In this document: piece by piece, positions 1 to 11,550 of the stretch | How the letters are laid out: every line of letters begins with the position of its first letter | Numbering within the stretch: position 1 is the stretch's first letter | From: Pinus tabuliformis | Taxonomy: Eukaryota > Streptophyta > Pinopsida > Pinales > Pinaceae | Length of the DNA stretch: 64,000 nucleotides | Assembly: GCA_031772625.1 (NCBI GenBank) | Contig: CM062808.1 | Location: 478,017,655-478,081,654, forward strand | Direction: 5' to 3' | Notes under the pieces: generated by a model | Database searches by the model: none | What the model was told of the DNA's origin: nothing | What the model saw: the letters and a program-made list of their open reading frames with translations, nothing else | Made by a program: the position numbers and the translations under genes

Positions 1-61
1 TATTGCATTTTGGGGCCAATTTTGGATATAGTGTGGCCCATTTGATTTTATTAGGAAATTA

Positions 62-1047
62 TGTGAAAAATTCTTAATAGAAATCTTATTACAGTGATAA
101 ATATTATTTCTTCTACTTATTATCTCATAAATAAGTTATTCACAGTGTTCTTACGACAAATATCGAAATATATTCTACTGTAGCCTTCACAATTAAAATA
201 TTGCAAAAAGTAACTCAAGAAAAAAAATACTGGCACAAATACAATCACAATGAAACAGTTATTTTTGGACAATCATCCCTGGAAAAAACCCAATGTGGGA
301 AAATCGGTGCTGCAGATGAGGGTTTCTTTATTATTCTTTAGCAAAATCTCATGTACAAATTACAACCAACAAAACAGGAATGAGAAAATTTACACACTTC
401 TTGACAAATTTGTGATCCAGGTGAAGTACCCCTCTTTTCTCTAAATCCTTCTACGTCCCTTTGCATCAATTTTCTCATACTGGCCCAGTGTCTAGCTGCC
501 GACGCAGTCCCTACATCAACCTGCCTCTATGCTGCCTCTTTCTGCTTCAACTTGTTCCTACTTTGCGTCTTGCTGTCTCGCACTCTCAAAGGATGTTGAT
601 GCCCTCTCTCCTTTTCTCACCTGCAACTCTCCTTCTGATTCGATTTTCTCTTACCGAACTTTGACCAGTGAGAAAATCAATCTTACTTGGGTAACTAAGT
701 ATCTGCCTCTAATGTGTTCTCCAAGTTCCCATCAAGTCTCCTCTTATAATCCTCTCGTTGATTAATCAAATACCCAAATTAGATTCTAATCAATGGCTAG
801 GATCATATTGACTTGATCTCCATCTTTTTCTAGAAGTTTCACCCACAATTTAGATTAATACCCATTAATTATTTTAATTTCATAAGTTTAGACTTAGGGT
901 CAGATTAAAAATAATTAATTATTTGAATAAAATTGTTTTTGGGTGGAATTTCCCAAAAAGATTTTTGGGACTTGGAGAATGCATGTGTGTAAGCCTCCTT
1001 GCAAAATTTGAGACTTAGAGTACATTCGATGCTAGCAGAAATCAACA
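62..1047 (-). repeat. A-type Copia LTR (3' LTR of truncated element)
   Basis: On the minus strand it begins TGTTGATTTCTGC and ends near GAATTTTTCACA, the TG...CA ends of the A-type LTRs elsewhere in the window. The inner end (1047) abuts a purine tract on the minus strand (AAGAGGGAG, 1048-1056), which marks it as the 3' LTR. It is diverged, and the part equivalent to U5 (62-250) is AT-rich and hard to align. No TSD can be tested because the other end of the element is missing. Confidence 0.75.
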
Positions 1048-2249
1048 CTCCCTCTTAGCGAGGAATGTGCTCTAATAATGCAACTAGCTGAAGCATGACC
1101 CTGTTCTGTAACATTTCCCTCTGCGCTAGCTGATGTCTGACATCCTGTCCACCAACTACTACGGAAATGCTACATTTGTACTGTTGTTGACCCTGCCACT
1201 TGTCAACACTACATCCATACTGCAACTCCCTCTGACACTGTAAAGGAGAAGACATGTTTCTACTACTGAAACGGATTCTCTACCATACCCATCTGCTCTC
1301 TGAACTGAATGAACTTAACTCTTCCTAGAGCCTTTGTGAGTATGTCTGCTACTTGATCTCTTATGGGGACATACCACAGTTGTACTGCCCCACACTGAAC
1401 ACAGTCTCTGATAAAGTGACATCTGATATCAATGTGTTTTGACCGATCAAGAAATACTAGATTCTCAGAGAGTTTGATACAACTCTAATTATCACAGTAC
1501 ACCCTAGTCGCTTCAATCCTTTTTCTAAACAAGCTCACAAGCAATTTTCTAAGCCATATAAATTCGCACGTAGCTATGCTGGCTGCCATATATTCTGCTT
1601 TTGTTGAGCTTAGAGCTACCAACTTCTGCTTCCTACTGCACCAGGATATCATCCCCGATCCAACACTGAAGCAGTACCCCGAGGTACTTTTTCAGTCTAC
1701 TGAACTACCTGCCCAATCTGCATTCGTGAACCCATTCAATCTGACGTCCTCCCCTCGGGAGTATTTCAACCCATATCCGACTGTTCCACACACATATCTA
1801 AGAATGTGTCTAGCTACTGCCCAATGCACCCTTTTTGGTTCTACCATGAACTGACTAAGAGTGTTGACAGCAAAGAAAATGTCTGGCCTAGTGTTAACCA
1901 GATACATAAGCGACCCAATGAGCTGCCTATACGACTTGGAGTCCACTTCTTTGTCTCCCGGTGCATCTATTTTCTTCAAGTTGGTGATCATGGGAGTAGC
2001 CATGGGTCGACAATCCTGCATTTTGAATCTCTTCAGAATATTTGTAGCATATCTTCCTTGCCCAAGGAAGATCTCCCCATTCTTTTGCCTATTTGTGTAC
2101 ACAGGCAAGCTCATAGACCCCTGCTCAACCACATCTCTAGTACTGATTTCAACTGTCTTTTGATCTAGCTCTCTTGGAGTCCATGATACCTGTACTGCTG
2201 AGAAGCTGCTCAAAAACCTGTGGTACCTGCAGACAAAGAAGACACCCAC
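1048..2249 (-). pseudogene. Copia pol remnant: end of RT plus RNase H
   Basis: Read on the minus strand, 2249-1692 encodes the C-terminal part of a Ty1/Copia reverse transcriptase. Diagnostic blocks are LKRFKMQDCRPMATPM, YRQLIGSLMYLVNTRPDI and the start of RNase H, NADWAG. From about 1690 to 1280 the RNase H continues with many stops and frame changes. The last 200 bases (1255-1055) match the non-coding 3' tail of the gag-only A elements, followed by the purine tract and LTR. No catalytic YVDD block, integrase or gag is present, so the element is truncated near 2250. Its value is that it links the A-type LTR to a pol-bearing Copia parent. Non-functional. Confidence 0.8.
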
Positions 2250-2365
2250 GGCAAGACAATGTCAGCTAAAAAACATCAAGCAACTTGAGAATCAATCAGG
2301 CAACAAACTGGTGACTGCTGGGCAAGATTGCGCAAGCATTGACTCCAGAAGGTTGGGAGACTGTT

Positions 2366-2540
2366 AAGTGGAACTGCGCATTGTGCAGTCTCAACTGCCA
2401 GTGAGGCTCACTACTAACTGGAACTGTACAATGCGCAGCTCAGTGAGGCTCACTGCTCACTGAAACTGCGCAATATGCAGAACAGTTAGGCTGGGTTGCT
2501 GGCTGGAACTGCGCATTGCATAGTTCTAGTAGGCAAGACT
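2366..2540. repeat. Short hairpin repeats with TGCGCA core
   Basis: Four diverged units of roughly 42-50 bases each contain a near-palindrome of the form CTGCGCAttGTGCAG followed by a GTGAGGCTCACT-like segment. The array lies in repeat DNA just beyond the point where Copia pol similarity stops. No coding function is seen. Confidence 0.55.
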
Positions 2541-3419
2541 AGGACACTGCCCCCTAGGATTGCCTAGAGCACAGCGGGGAGCCAGTTGGGGCAGCCTCTG
2601 CGCAATTCTTGGAGGCAAGGCAGAGCCTTGACTACCAGGAATGCACAGAGCATGCTGGGAGAGACAAAATCTAGACCAAGACAGTGCGGATCTGCCCAAT
2701 GGCAACATGAAAACGTGAAGGACTGAGTGTGTGTGCAAAGTTGGTTCCGATCTGAGTGAATAAACATGCATGGAATTCAAGCAAGCGCAGAAATTAGTTA
2801 AACGACAAAACCAAGAAACTCATGAAGAAAGTCGCCGCAACGGCGACTATCAGTGCAGAAACAGTGTTATGCATGTGACACTAAGGAAAGGTAATGCAAA
2901 ACTTGAAACAACACTTCTACAAGCTAAAACGCATTGAAATGCCAGCGATCGTTCAATAAAACAAAGGAAACAACACTCATACAAGCCGAAAACTAAAAAG
3001 CGACAGAAAAAGCGGCAAAAGGCATGAAAAGCAAAACTTACCCGGAAAAGTTGTGCTGACTGTGCCGAAGGTTCCTAGATGCCTCAGGAATGCTAGAGCT
3101 CCAAGATCAAATGTGAAGAATGAGCTCTGAGGCATCATTTAAGTAGATTTGGTGAAATTAGGGTTTATGACATGCATGCCACAAATCTAGGAAAAAGCAA
3201 CACTTGGCGAGGAGTTTCTAAAATCGAATTTGCATGTAACTCTTGTTGCTAAAAATAGATCCCTAAAATCTAGGGATGCTTTTTTCCTTTTTCGAGAAAA
3301 GTTTCCTGGCATGCAAGGAAGGATTGCACAATTCTGGAGGGAACCGAGCAACCTACTGGCACATGCAACGAACAGTCACTGAGGGAAAATGTCTGCATTG
3401 TTTCTAGGATGAGTGGCCT

Positions 3420-3720
3420 TCGCTGGCTGGCCATCTCTGCGCAATTTTCCAGAGCAGTGATGTTGGCCTGCTCTGCGTATTTTTTCAGAGCAGTGTTGCT
3501 GCCCATTTCTACGCATTTCCGTAGAGCAGTGCTGCTGGCCTGGGCTTCTCTACACATTTCTGGAGAGCAGTGCGGGCTGGCCTGCTCTATGCAATTTTGG
3601 AGAGCAGTGTCAGTTGGCCTGCTCTATGCAATTTCTAGAGCAAGGCTGGTTGGCCCGCTCTGCGCAATTTTTGAGTGCAGGAAAGCTGTTGGGCTGCTTT
3701 GTGCAATTTTTTAGGGGAAG
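3420..3720. repeat. Tandem array of about 36-bp hairpin units
   Basis: About eight imperfect units each read roughly TGGCCTGCTCTATGCAATTT plus TGGAGAGCAGTG. CTGCTCT and AGAGCAG form inverted arms around a 12-14 base loop. Because unit length is close to a multiple of three, a plus-strand frame (3409-3714) stays open through the array; its Ala/Cys/Leu repeat translation is a by-product. Together with the array at 2366 this suggests that 2362-3965 (TGTTAAG...CTACAACA) may be an LTR of an unplaced family. No matching TSD was found, so that is not claimed. Confidence 0.6.
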
Positions 3721-4051
3721 ACAAACTGCCTTCAGGATTGCGCAGTTTTGCCCAACAGCCGATTGATTGGATGTGAACCAAGTGTTGGGTTAGCTTGTGG
3801 TTGAATGAATGGACAATTGAGTGAACACAAGATGTTAAGAGATAGATGGAATCAAATAAACACAAGTACCTAGTAAGTGCAGGATAGCTGCTATGATTTC
3901 GAGGAGGGAGGCTCCAAAACAAAGCGAAAGAAAAATTTTGGAGGGTGGTTGTAGCCGCTACAACAGGTTAATATTTATTGCAAGCTTCTAGGATTTCCAA
4001 TCTCTTATTTTTCTTTTATAGCAACATGAATTATTACATTTATCCCAGATT

Positions 4052-5190
4052 TATGCATATCAAATTGGAAGGAATGGGAGCCAGCTGAATGCATAACAAG
4101 TGTTTTCCAAGCTATTCATTCAAAAATTGGAGAACTACTGTATGTTGGTAAGGATCCTGGATGGTTAAAGAAGGTATTTTCTTTTACAAATATGAATACA
4201 TTCTTCCGAAAAGAATGGGATCATGTGGATATCTCAAAGAAATTCCTTTGCCTTCACTCAACTTATTAGAATGGCCACATGTAGATGAGTCTTCAGTAAG
4301 TTCTTTCCATTACAAGTTATTTTCAGAAATGAAAATTGGAATGAAAGAAAAAGGTGGCATCCACGTATGTAGTGGCATTTTCATGCCATTCTCTATGTTT
4401 GTTCATCTATTTCATCATGAGGAGTCAATTAGGCAAACTAGTAAAATGTATGCTACTTCAAAACCTTCCAATGAGCTACTTACAATTTTGTTTTTTCACT
4501 GGGTGGGATAGAAGAGTACATGACCAAAATGGAGAAGAAATTGAGTGTAGATTGAGTCATGACACCTTGTCTTTCAAGTAAGTCATTTCACTATTCTTTG
4601 TTGTTAATAGTATCATGCTTTTTAATTTTTAGGGTCAAAAGAGGCAAAGAGGGAGTTACTTATGAATGTAACAAATCATATACTAATACAAAGTATTTTC
4701 ATTTGATTCTTTCAGGTATTGGATTTCAAGACAAATATTATATCTCTCATTTAAATTTCATAGGTGGAGACATGTTCGACAAATGGGGAAATGGGTTTGG
4801 GTTCCAAAGGAACAAGATGACGATGATGGAACACATTCTCCAATAGTTTCACTTGATGTTCTAAAAAATGGTGAATTCTTTAGAACATTATCAATGGAGG
4901 AGGATTGGACACTTTTTGAAGTTAGAGAACAGTTGGAGCTGCAAGAAGATTTTGACCACTTTGCATTTGTACACAATGGTAAAATGGTGAGAATGTAAAG
5001 ATGAATATCATGATTTTAATATGTAGACTCAAGTATAACAAATTATTGGCACATTAAAACTTTATGGAAAATGATTGTAATGTATTTTATTGTATTTTGT
5101 AGGTGGGAAAACGACGAGAACATATTGTGCGTTGCAAAGATTGTGTCAGACCTTCTACCATTGAAATTAGGGAATGCTAAAAATTTGTGA
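4052..5190 (+). pseudogene. Unrecognised multi-exon plant gene remnant
   Basis: Several plus-strand stretches look like exons. 4052 onward follows a splice-acceptor-like tttatcccag and encodes SNWKEWEPAECITSVFQAIH. A second piece ends SHDTLSFK at 4577, where GTAAGT starts an intron; the acceptor TTTTTAG ends at 4632 and splicing continues in frame into VKRGKEGVTYECNKS. A third, about 4717-4983, contains MGKWVWVPKEQDDDDG and SLDVLKNGEFFRTLSMEEDW. The last, from 5102, encodes ENDENILCVAKIVSDLL. Frame shifts are needed around 4170 and between the final pieces, so I treat it as a decayed gene or gene fragment. I do not recognise the family and see no signal peptide or membrane segment. The left side is cut by repeat DNA at about 3965 and the right side by a solo LTR at 5341. 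Confidence 0.45.
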
Positions 5191-5340
5191 TTTGAAAATA
5201 TAAGATGGATAATTAATCCACATTATAAGAGCATTCCCTAAATGTAGTGGACATTTTTTTTGCAAACTCTAGTATTTCTTTTGGTTCTACTATTCAAAAT
5301 ACTGTAGCAGTCCATATATGACTATATTTTACCTGGATTT

Positions 5341-6454
5341 TATTGATTTCTGGTAGCATCGGATGTGCTCTAAGCCTCAAATTTGCAGGGAAGCTAGGAA
5401 ACATGTATTCCACAATACCCAGAAATCGTTTTGGGAAATTCCACCTAGAGACAATTTTATTAAAATAATTAATTATTTTTTATGGGTACCTAAGTCTAAA
5501 CTTAGGAAATTCAAATAATTAAAGTGTATTAATCAAATTCAGGGTGAAACTTCTAGAAGAAGTCAAATATCAAGTCCAAATGATCTAAGCCATTGATTAT
5601 AATCTAATCTGTGTCGTTTATTACTCAACTGGAGGATTATAAGAAGGACTTCGATGCACATTTGGAAAATACATCAAAGAGAGATCAAGAGATCAAATTT
5701 CTCAGAGAGGGCAGCACAACAAATGCTAGAGAAGAGATCGAAGTGATTTCTTGCAGTGAGGGGAAGGGATAGTTTCTAGAGGAAGATATCCTGATCCGAG
5801 AATACATCACAGAGGAGGTAGATAGAGATCTAGAAGAGGCAACGCAAAGGCCACGCTGGGTAGCACAGAGCTTGAGAGGAGATCCGAATTTGCTAGAGAA
5901 GTCGAGTTTCAGAGCCAGAAGTCAGGGTGTGAGACCGGGAGGCCAGAAAGTCGAAGTTCCAGAGGCAAATCGATCAGCTGAAGGAAATATGTAGTTCCCA
6001 GAAGTTGTGATGCAGAGTAGCGCAGTGATTGCACATAGGCAACTAGGGGCTAGTCATTCAGTGGTTGGATCAGTACAGGATCGCCAGTGATAGTGTGAGG
6101 TATATCTCACTCATCTCTTTGTCAGTTAGATTCTCTATATTGGATATCCAGTAAGGTATCCAAAGATTGTATTCATAAAACTACTTATTAATAATTCAAA
6201 CCCTCAACTGCTACACTAGTTTTCCCGCATTAGGCTTTTCTGGGGACATTTGTCCAAAAATAACGGTGTCATGTGTTGTGTTTTTATTTTTTGCTCAGTT
6301 TCTTGTTTTCGCATTTAATTTAATTGGTGAAGGTTGTTGTGTATTAGTTTCGGTATTTGCTGTAGGATACAGTAAATAATTTTTTCATTAATTTAACAAA
6401 TAGAAGATACTTAATCAGTTACTGTAGTAGAAATTTGGGTCTTCCAAATTTTCA
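5341..6454 (+). repeat. Solo A-type Copia LTR, old
   Basis: Begins TATTGATTTCTGGTAGCATC (expected TGTTGATTT...) and ends in CCAAATTTTCA. It carries the A-family landmarks in order: CTAAGTCTAAACTTAGG, the GAGGGCAG...GAGG 5'-leader-like repeats, a TTTTCCCGCATTAGG block and TTGTCCAAAAATAACGG. No PBS, gag or purine tract flanks it. TSD not recognisable, in line with high divergence. Confidence 0.75.
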
Positions 6455-6862
6455 TGGACTTTCTTCTAAGTAGTTGAAGTGTTTATAAACTTCTAGTGCA
6501 TTTTTTTTTTGTAATTTCCTCTACGTGTATGTGCACGTGTTTTTAGTTTTTTATTCAATATGGTTTAATACATGATTAACATTTGAATATTGTTTATGAA
6601 CTTTCTTTGCACATGTGCATCATGATTTACTTGAATTCATTTCTAATAAACTTGAAGTTGATAGTTATTTTTCATCAATCACACATTGTTAGTTTAATGT
6701 TGTGCATGTCTAGTGTTCAAGATATTCAAAATTGATATCAAAGCCATTGAATCTTTGGACATGTTTTTGGGTTTAATAATGCACCTTTTGTTCTTAGTTC
6801 CCATTTCAAGATAGTTGCAATTTTGGGTTGGGTTGTGTATTCCTATGCTGCAAATTGTTTCA

Positions 6863-6957
6863 TGCCTACAAGGAGCCATAAACTTTAGTAATTTGGGAGA
6901 AAAACTACCAAAGGGTGTACTCTTGGTAGGAGCTCCATGAACATGCAAATTCATTAC
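6863..6957 (+). pseudogene. FtsH-like AAA protease fragment (broken Walker A)
   Basis: The plus-strand frame from 6863 reads [18 protein letters not shown] followed directly by a TGA stop and TCK. In the FtsH/AAA metalloprotease family the block before the P-loop is typically [21 protein letters not shown]. Here the Gly codon of GTGKT is a stop and the motif is destroyed. Only this block is recognisable; neither the SRH region nor the HEXGH zinc site is present nearby. Likely a stray exon fragment beside the insertion point of A1 (7052). The match rests on one motif. Confidence 0.5.
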
Positions 6958-7051
6958 TATAGTTCCCTTCCTTTGTGATGATTGGAAACGATGCAAGAAG
7001 TGGGTTATAAAATAATAGGTATTGGACCACCCACCTCATGCAAGTATAGGT

Positions 7052-8187
7052 TGTTTATTGCTGGTAGCATCGGATGTGCTCTAAGCCTCAAATTTTGCAC
7101 AGAGGCTTGGGCACATGTATTCCAAAGAACCCAAAAAGCATTTTGGGAAATTCCACCTGGAGACAGTTTTATTAAAATAATTAGTTATTTTTTAATGGGT
7201 CCCTAAGTCTAAACTTAGGAAATTAAAATAATTAATGGATATTAATCTCACTGTGGGTGTAACTTCTAGAAGAAGATGAGGATCAAGCATAAATGATCTT
7301 ATCCATTGATTAGCTTCTAATATGGGTCGTTGAATGTCAACGAGAATATTATTTAAGGAGGCTTGAGGGTCATTTGGAAAACACACAAAGAGTTGATCAG
7401 TCAGATCGAATTGCTGAGCTAGAGAGCAGCGTAGTGATTTCATGGTGATCATGCAGAGAGGGGCAGAGATAGTTTTGGATGGAGAATCTTCTCCGGAGCC
7501 AAGAATACACATCAAAGAGGCAGAGAAAGATGCACAGGAGGCAATGCAGTGCCCAGTGAGGGTGACGCAGAGCCAGGAAGGGATCACAGAGAGCAACGCA
7601 GTGCCTTCCAAACAGAAGTTCGAGATTTTGTTGGGGGTTTGACATTCTGAGTTGGGAGGGCTGAAGTCAAAGCTCCTGAGAGAAAATCGATCCAAGAAAG
7701 AGGTGACGCAGTTCCTCCAAGGTAGTGACGTGGGCACACGCAGTGACTTCGTAGGGGCAGCGCAAAGGTAGTCAGGGACTCGTTGGTTCAGCTACCGAAT
7801 TAGCCGAGACTTGCAGTGTAGAGTGAGGTAATCTCACTAATTTCTTCTACCAAGTGATATTCTTTGTACTAGATAGTCAACAAGTCATCCAAGATTGTAT
7901 TTAGAAATTACAACTACATAATAATAAAAACACTCAGATCTGCTGCACCGGTTTTCCCACATTGGGTTTTTTCGAGGACTTTTGTCCAAAAACAACTGTA
8001 ACTTGTGTTGTATGTTTTTCTTGTTCAGCTTCTTGTTTCAACATATTATTTTAAATAGTGAATATTGTAGTTTTATTTACTTTGATATTTACCGTAGAAC
8101 ACAGTAAATATCTTGTATGGATTAACAAGTAGGAGAAGTAACATCAGTTTGTTGCAGTAGGGATTCCGAGTTTAAGGAATTTTTACA
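7052..8187 (+). repeat. 5' LTR of A1
   Basis: Starts TGTTTATTGCTGGTAGCATC and ends GGAATTTTTACA directly before a tRNA-iMet-type PBS. A TATA-like ATTATTTAAGGAGG lies near 7348-7361. The block TTTTCCCACATTGGGTTTTT near 7950 is the R/U5 signature shared by all A and B LTRs here. Confidence 0.88.
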
Positions 8188-8200
8188 TGGTATCAAAGCG
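8188..8200 (+). other. Primer binding site of A1 (tRNA-iMet type)
   Basis: TGGTATCAAAGCG follows the LTR end immediately and differs at one position from the usual plant Copia site TGGTATCAGAGC, complementary to the 3' end of initiator tRNA-Met. It fixes the plus orientation of A1. Confidence 0.85.
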
Positions 8201-8617
8201 GTTTAAGTGAAACAAAAAGAGCGGTACCAAAGAACCCAGCGTTGAGCACAGAAGGAGGTCGAATATCTGCAGGAGGCAGAAGTTCAAATCCCTAGAGGGA
8301 TTGTGCTGTCCAAGCCAGAGAGGCTGAATTTTCGAGGAAAGTCTCTCTTTGAGTGAGTCAATAGAGAGGAAAGACTTCTAGATTGAAATCTTGTCAAGCC
8401 AGAGGGAGAAGCGTAAAGCCTCAGTGTGAGGAAAGAGTTGGTGGGACGTAGTTTTCGGTAGGCAGATCGCTGCGCTGAAAGACTTCAGAAAAGAGAGGAG
8501 AAGCACAGTGAGGGAATTTTTCCCCAGTAGACTTCCCGCCAAGAAGTCTGTTTTCTTATTCCCTGAGTAGAAATAGTAAGAGACAGAGAGGAGTAGTTCA
8601 ACATTTTCGTAGCAGAG

Positions 8618-9463
8618 ATGGCAGCCAGTGGGTTGAGAGATTAGGACAGGTTGGATGGGGCATCCAACTATGTGATCTAGAAGGCAAGGATGTCATGCCT
8701 TCTAGATGAGCATTTTCTCAAGGCCTATGTCGATAGCGTGGTGGTTGAACCCGCAGATCCAGATCTACTAAAGAAGTGCAAAGGGGAAATGGCAAAGGCC
8801 AAGAGGATGATCCTTGATGGAGTAAAGGATCATGTGGTATGTCACATCGCTAGTAGAGGGACTACTAAGAAGATGTGGTATGCCTTGGCGACATTGTATC
8901 AAGGATCTTCCGAGCAGCGGAAGATGTACTTAGAGCAGAAATTGAGATATGCACAAATGCAGAAAAGGGAGGGAATTGATCAGGAGACCCGGGATGAGTT
9001 GGCAGTTGTGGGGTCTACATCTCAAGGTTCCAAAATGGTGAGACTGACCCTAAATTCAGTCTCAGAAGAGTGGAAAGTCTTTGTCCAGAGCATCTTGGGC
9101 AGGGCAGATTCGCCAGACTGGGATAGTATGTGGGCAGCTCTCAAGCAAGAAGAGTTGAGAAAAGATCTAGTCAAGTGTAAGCTTGACAGAAGCAACAACA
9201 GTGGGTCGAAGCCGAAGGAGAAGGAAGAGAATGCAACCCTTACATCCAAGGGGCAGCAAGAGCAGCGAAGGCGGAATAAGGACATCTCGGATATCAAATG
9301 CTTTAGGTGTGGTGAAATGGGTCACTATGCAACACAGTGTCCTCTCAGGAAGAAAGACAAATATGAGAAGCATTATTCGAAGGCTACACCCACGAAGATC
9401 AAGGAGCAAGAGTTTTCCATGACAGCCGAGATGCCCCCAGGAGGGAGGTGGGCTGATTTATAG
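8618..9463 (+). pseudogene. gag: Copia gag of A1 (two premature TAG)
   Basis: The frame opens at ATG 8618 (MAASGLRD) and ends RWADL-stop at 9463, about 280 codons. Two internal TAG codons follow the conserved starts GLRD and NYVI, where sister copies have CAG and TGG. The body is Ty1/Copia gag (UBN2-like): ILDGVKDHVVCHIASRGTTK, MYLEQKLRYAQMQKREGI, WDSMWAALKQEELRKDL. A CCHC zinc knuckle CFRCGEMGHYATQC sits at 9299-9340. Relative to the A3 copy about six residues are missing before TRDELAVVGS. The protein would coat the RNA in virus-like particles. No pol frame follows; the next 400 bases are non-coding tail. Confidence 0.9.
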
Positions 9464-9869
9464 CTATAGTTCGAAAGAGCTCCCGATGGGCAGGATCCTT
9501 GAGGAGCCCACCTCTTGGATTGATTCCTTGCTACGAGAGCCCAGATCATAAGTAGCAGGATGGACCAGTGTCAGTTGGTGCAGAGGAGTGTTGGAGCGAC
9601 AGATGCAATAAGCTAGAACGCCAAGTCTGAGCAGCGTAGTGCAGAGTTGCAGCAATGTAGGGAGGCACAGTGCAGTAGCAGCAACAACACGGTGGCTTCA
9701 GAGGGATAGCGTGGGACTAGTAGCAGTCAGATCTTCAACATCGAGATGCATCTATGTTAAAAACCTATTCGGATTTTGGGATGTTTTTTAGTTGTTGTGC
9801 AGATGAGTGTTAGCAGTGGTAGTGCTAGCAGCAACACAGATGCAGCACTTGAGAGGGGGTTGTAGTACG

Positions 9870-10957
9870 TGTGAAAATTCCTAGTCCATGGAACCCCTAC
9901 TGCAACAAAAACTGAATTTACTTCTCCTACTTGATTTTAATATACATTATCAAGTTATTTTCTCAATACTGAAGTAAATTACTTTTGCAGCCTATACTAC
10001 TTTAAATTTGATTACATGAAACAAAAAACTGAGCACAAAACTAGATACATAGGATAGTTATTTTTGGACAAAATAGTCCCCAAAAAACCCAATGCGGGAA
10101 AATCGGTGCAGCAGCTCTAAGGGTTTTCTATTATTAAGCAGTCATTCTGAATACAAATGCTAGATGCCCTCCCGCCAATCCAGTGATAGAGGAAATACAA
10201 TGGCAGAAAACTGAGTGAGTTTTACCTCACTTCACCCGGGAGATTCTGACTGATCCGACAACAAAAATGGCTAACCCTAGCTATTTTTGCATTGGTCCTA
10301 CGTAGGCCCTGCGTCAGCCTTGCATTGTCTCTTCTTCCTACTGTGTCAACCTTCATGGCTGTTCCGACAGTTTTGGCTTTTTGCGTGAGGCCAGCTTCTG
10401 CCTCTGCACTGGCCCTTCAGGCTCTTCGTCAGGCCTGCGTGGGCCCGGATTGGCCCAACATCAGTCCTTCTAGCTGCTACGTTGGCTATACTAGTTTCTC
10501 TTCGCCTCTCTGTCAGTACTCCCGAACTTTTCCTGCCCCTCTGCTGCAAAATGATCAATCAGTTCGAATTCTTAGCTTCCTAGCCCCAGAAATCGAACTC
10601 CGACTCAATTCGTTCTCTCCATGTGTGTTTCTAAATGAACCTCGAGCCTCCTTCTTATACTTTTCTCCTTGAGACTTCAACAGCCGAGATTAAGTCTCTA
10701 ATCAATGGCTAAGATTAAAACTGGACTTGATCCGCCTTCTAGATCATTCTCACCCATATTTTGATTAATACCCATTAATACTTTAATTTTCCTAAGTTTA
10801 GACTTAGGAACCCCATTAAAAATATTAATTCTTTTAATAAAATACAATTCGGGTGGAATTTCACCAAAGGGTTTCTGGGTTCTTTAGAACACATGTGCCT
10901 TAGCCTCTCCACCAATTTTCATGGCTATAGCACATTCGATGCTACCAAAAACTAACA
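9870..10957 (-). repeat. 3' LTR of A2
   Basis: 1,088 bp. On the minus strand it starts TGTTAGTTTTTGGTAGCATC and ends GGAATTTTCACA. The outer boundary touches TSD gtacg; the inner end touches a minus-strand purine tract (AAGAGGGAG). A TATA-like AGTATAAGAAGGAGG lies on the minus strand near 10645-10660. Confidence 0.92.
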
Positions 10958-11550
10958 CTCCCTCTTAACAAGGAAAGTGCTCTAGCAACAATGTCCAACT
11001 GCATGTTGCTCTGTCTCTGAAGCACCTCCTTTCTGCACTTTTGCTGCCACCAACACTATGTTGCTGCTACAACTGTACTGCTACCCAAGACACTACCACT
11101 ACCCCTGCTGCATCTGTACTACAGCTCCCTCTCAAACGCTGCATCTGTTATGCTGCTAGCATTGCCACTACTAACTCTGCATTTGTATTGCAACTCAGTT
11201 GCTGAGAGATCAATTGGAAAATCATCCAAAATTACTGAACTTAACTGTGTTCAACATAATACCATGAATGTTGTAATCTGACTACTACTAGTCTCTAACC
11301 CTCTGAATCTTCTGCACTGCTATTGAATCTGACATTGTGCCAACTGCACTACTGCCAACCTTGCTCTACGCTGATTAGTCCTTGGTCTCAAGCTACTACA
11401 TGTGTCTCTCCAAACAATCCACTACATCATCTGACACTAAGTCCATCTCGCTACTGCTAAATCTCATGCTCCCATAGCAAGGTGATGATACAAGAAATGG
11501 ACTCCTCAAGGATCCTGCCCACATGTAGTCCTCCCGACTACAACTCAATA

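Noticed and set aside
1692..2249. 185-codon minus-strand frame as an independent gene
   Set aside because: It is Copia RT/RNase H sequence attached to an LTR, not a host gene.
3409..3714. 101-codon plus-strand frame as a gene
   Set aside because: It is the translation of an imperfect ~36-bp hairpin array; openness follows from unit length.
2362..3965. Solo LTR called from TG...CA ends
   Set aside because: Flanks gagac and ggtta do not match and no second copy exists in the window; reported only as a possibility.
7016..7052. Second Walker-A-like reading (GIGPPTSCKYR) next to the FtsH fragment
   Set aside because: Too short and degenerate, with no flanking similarity; likely chance.
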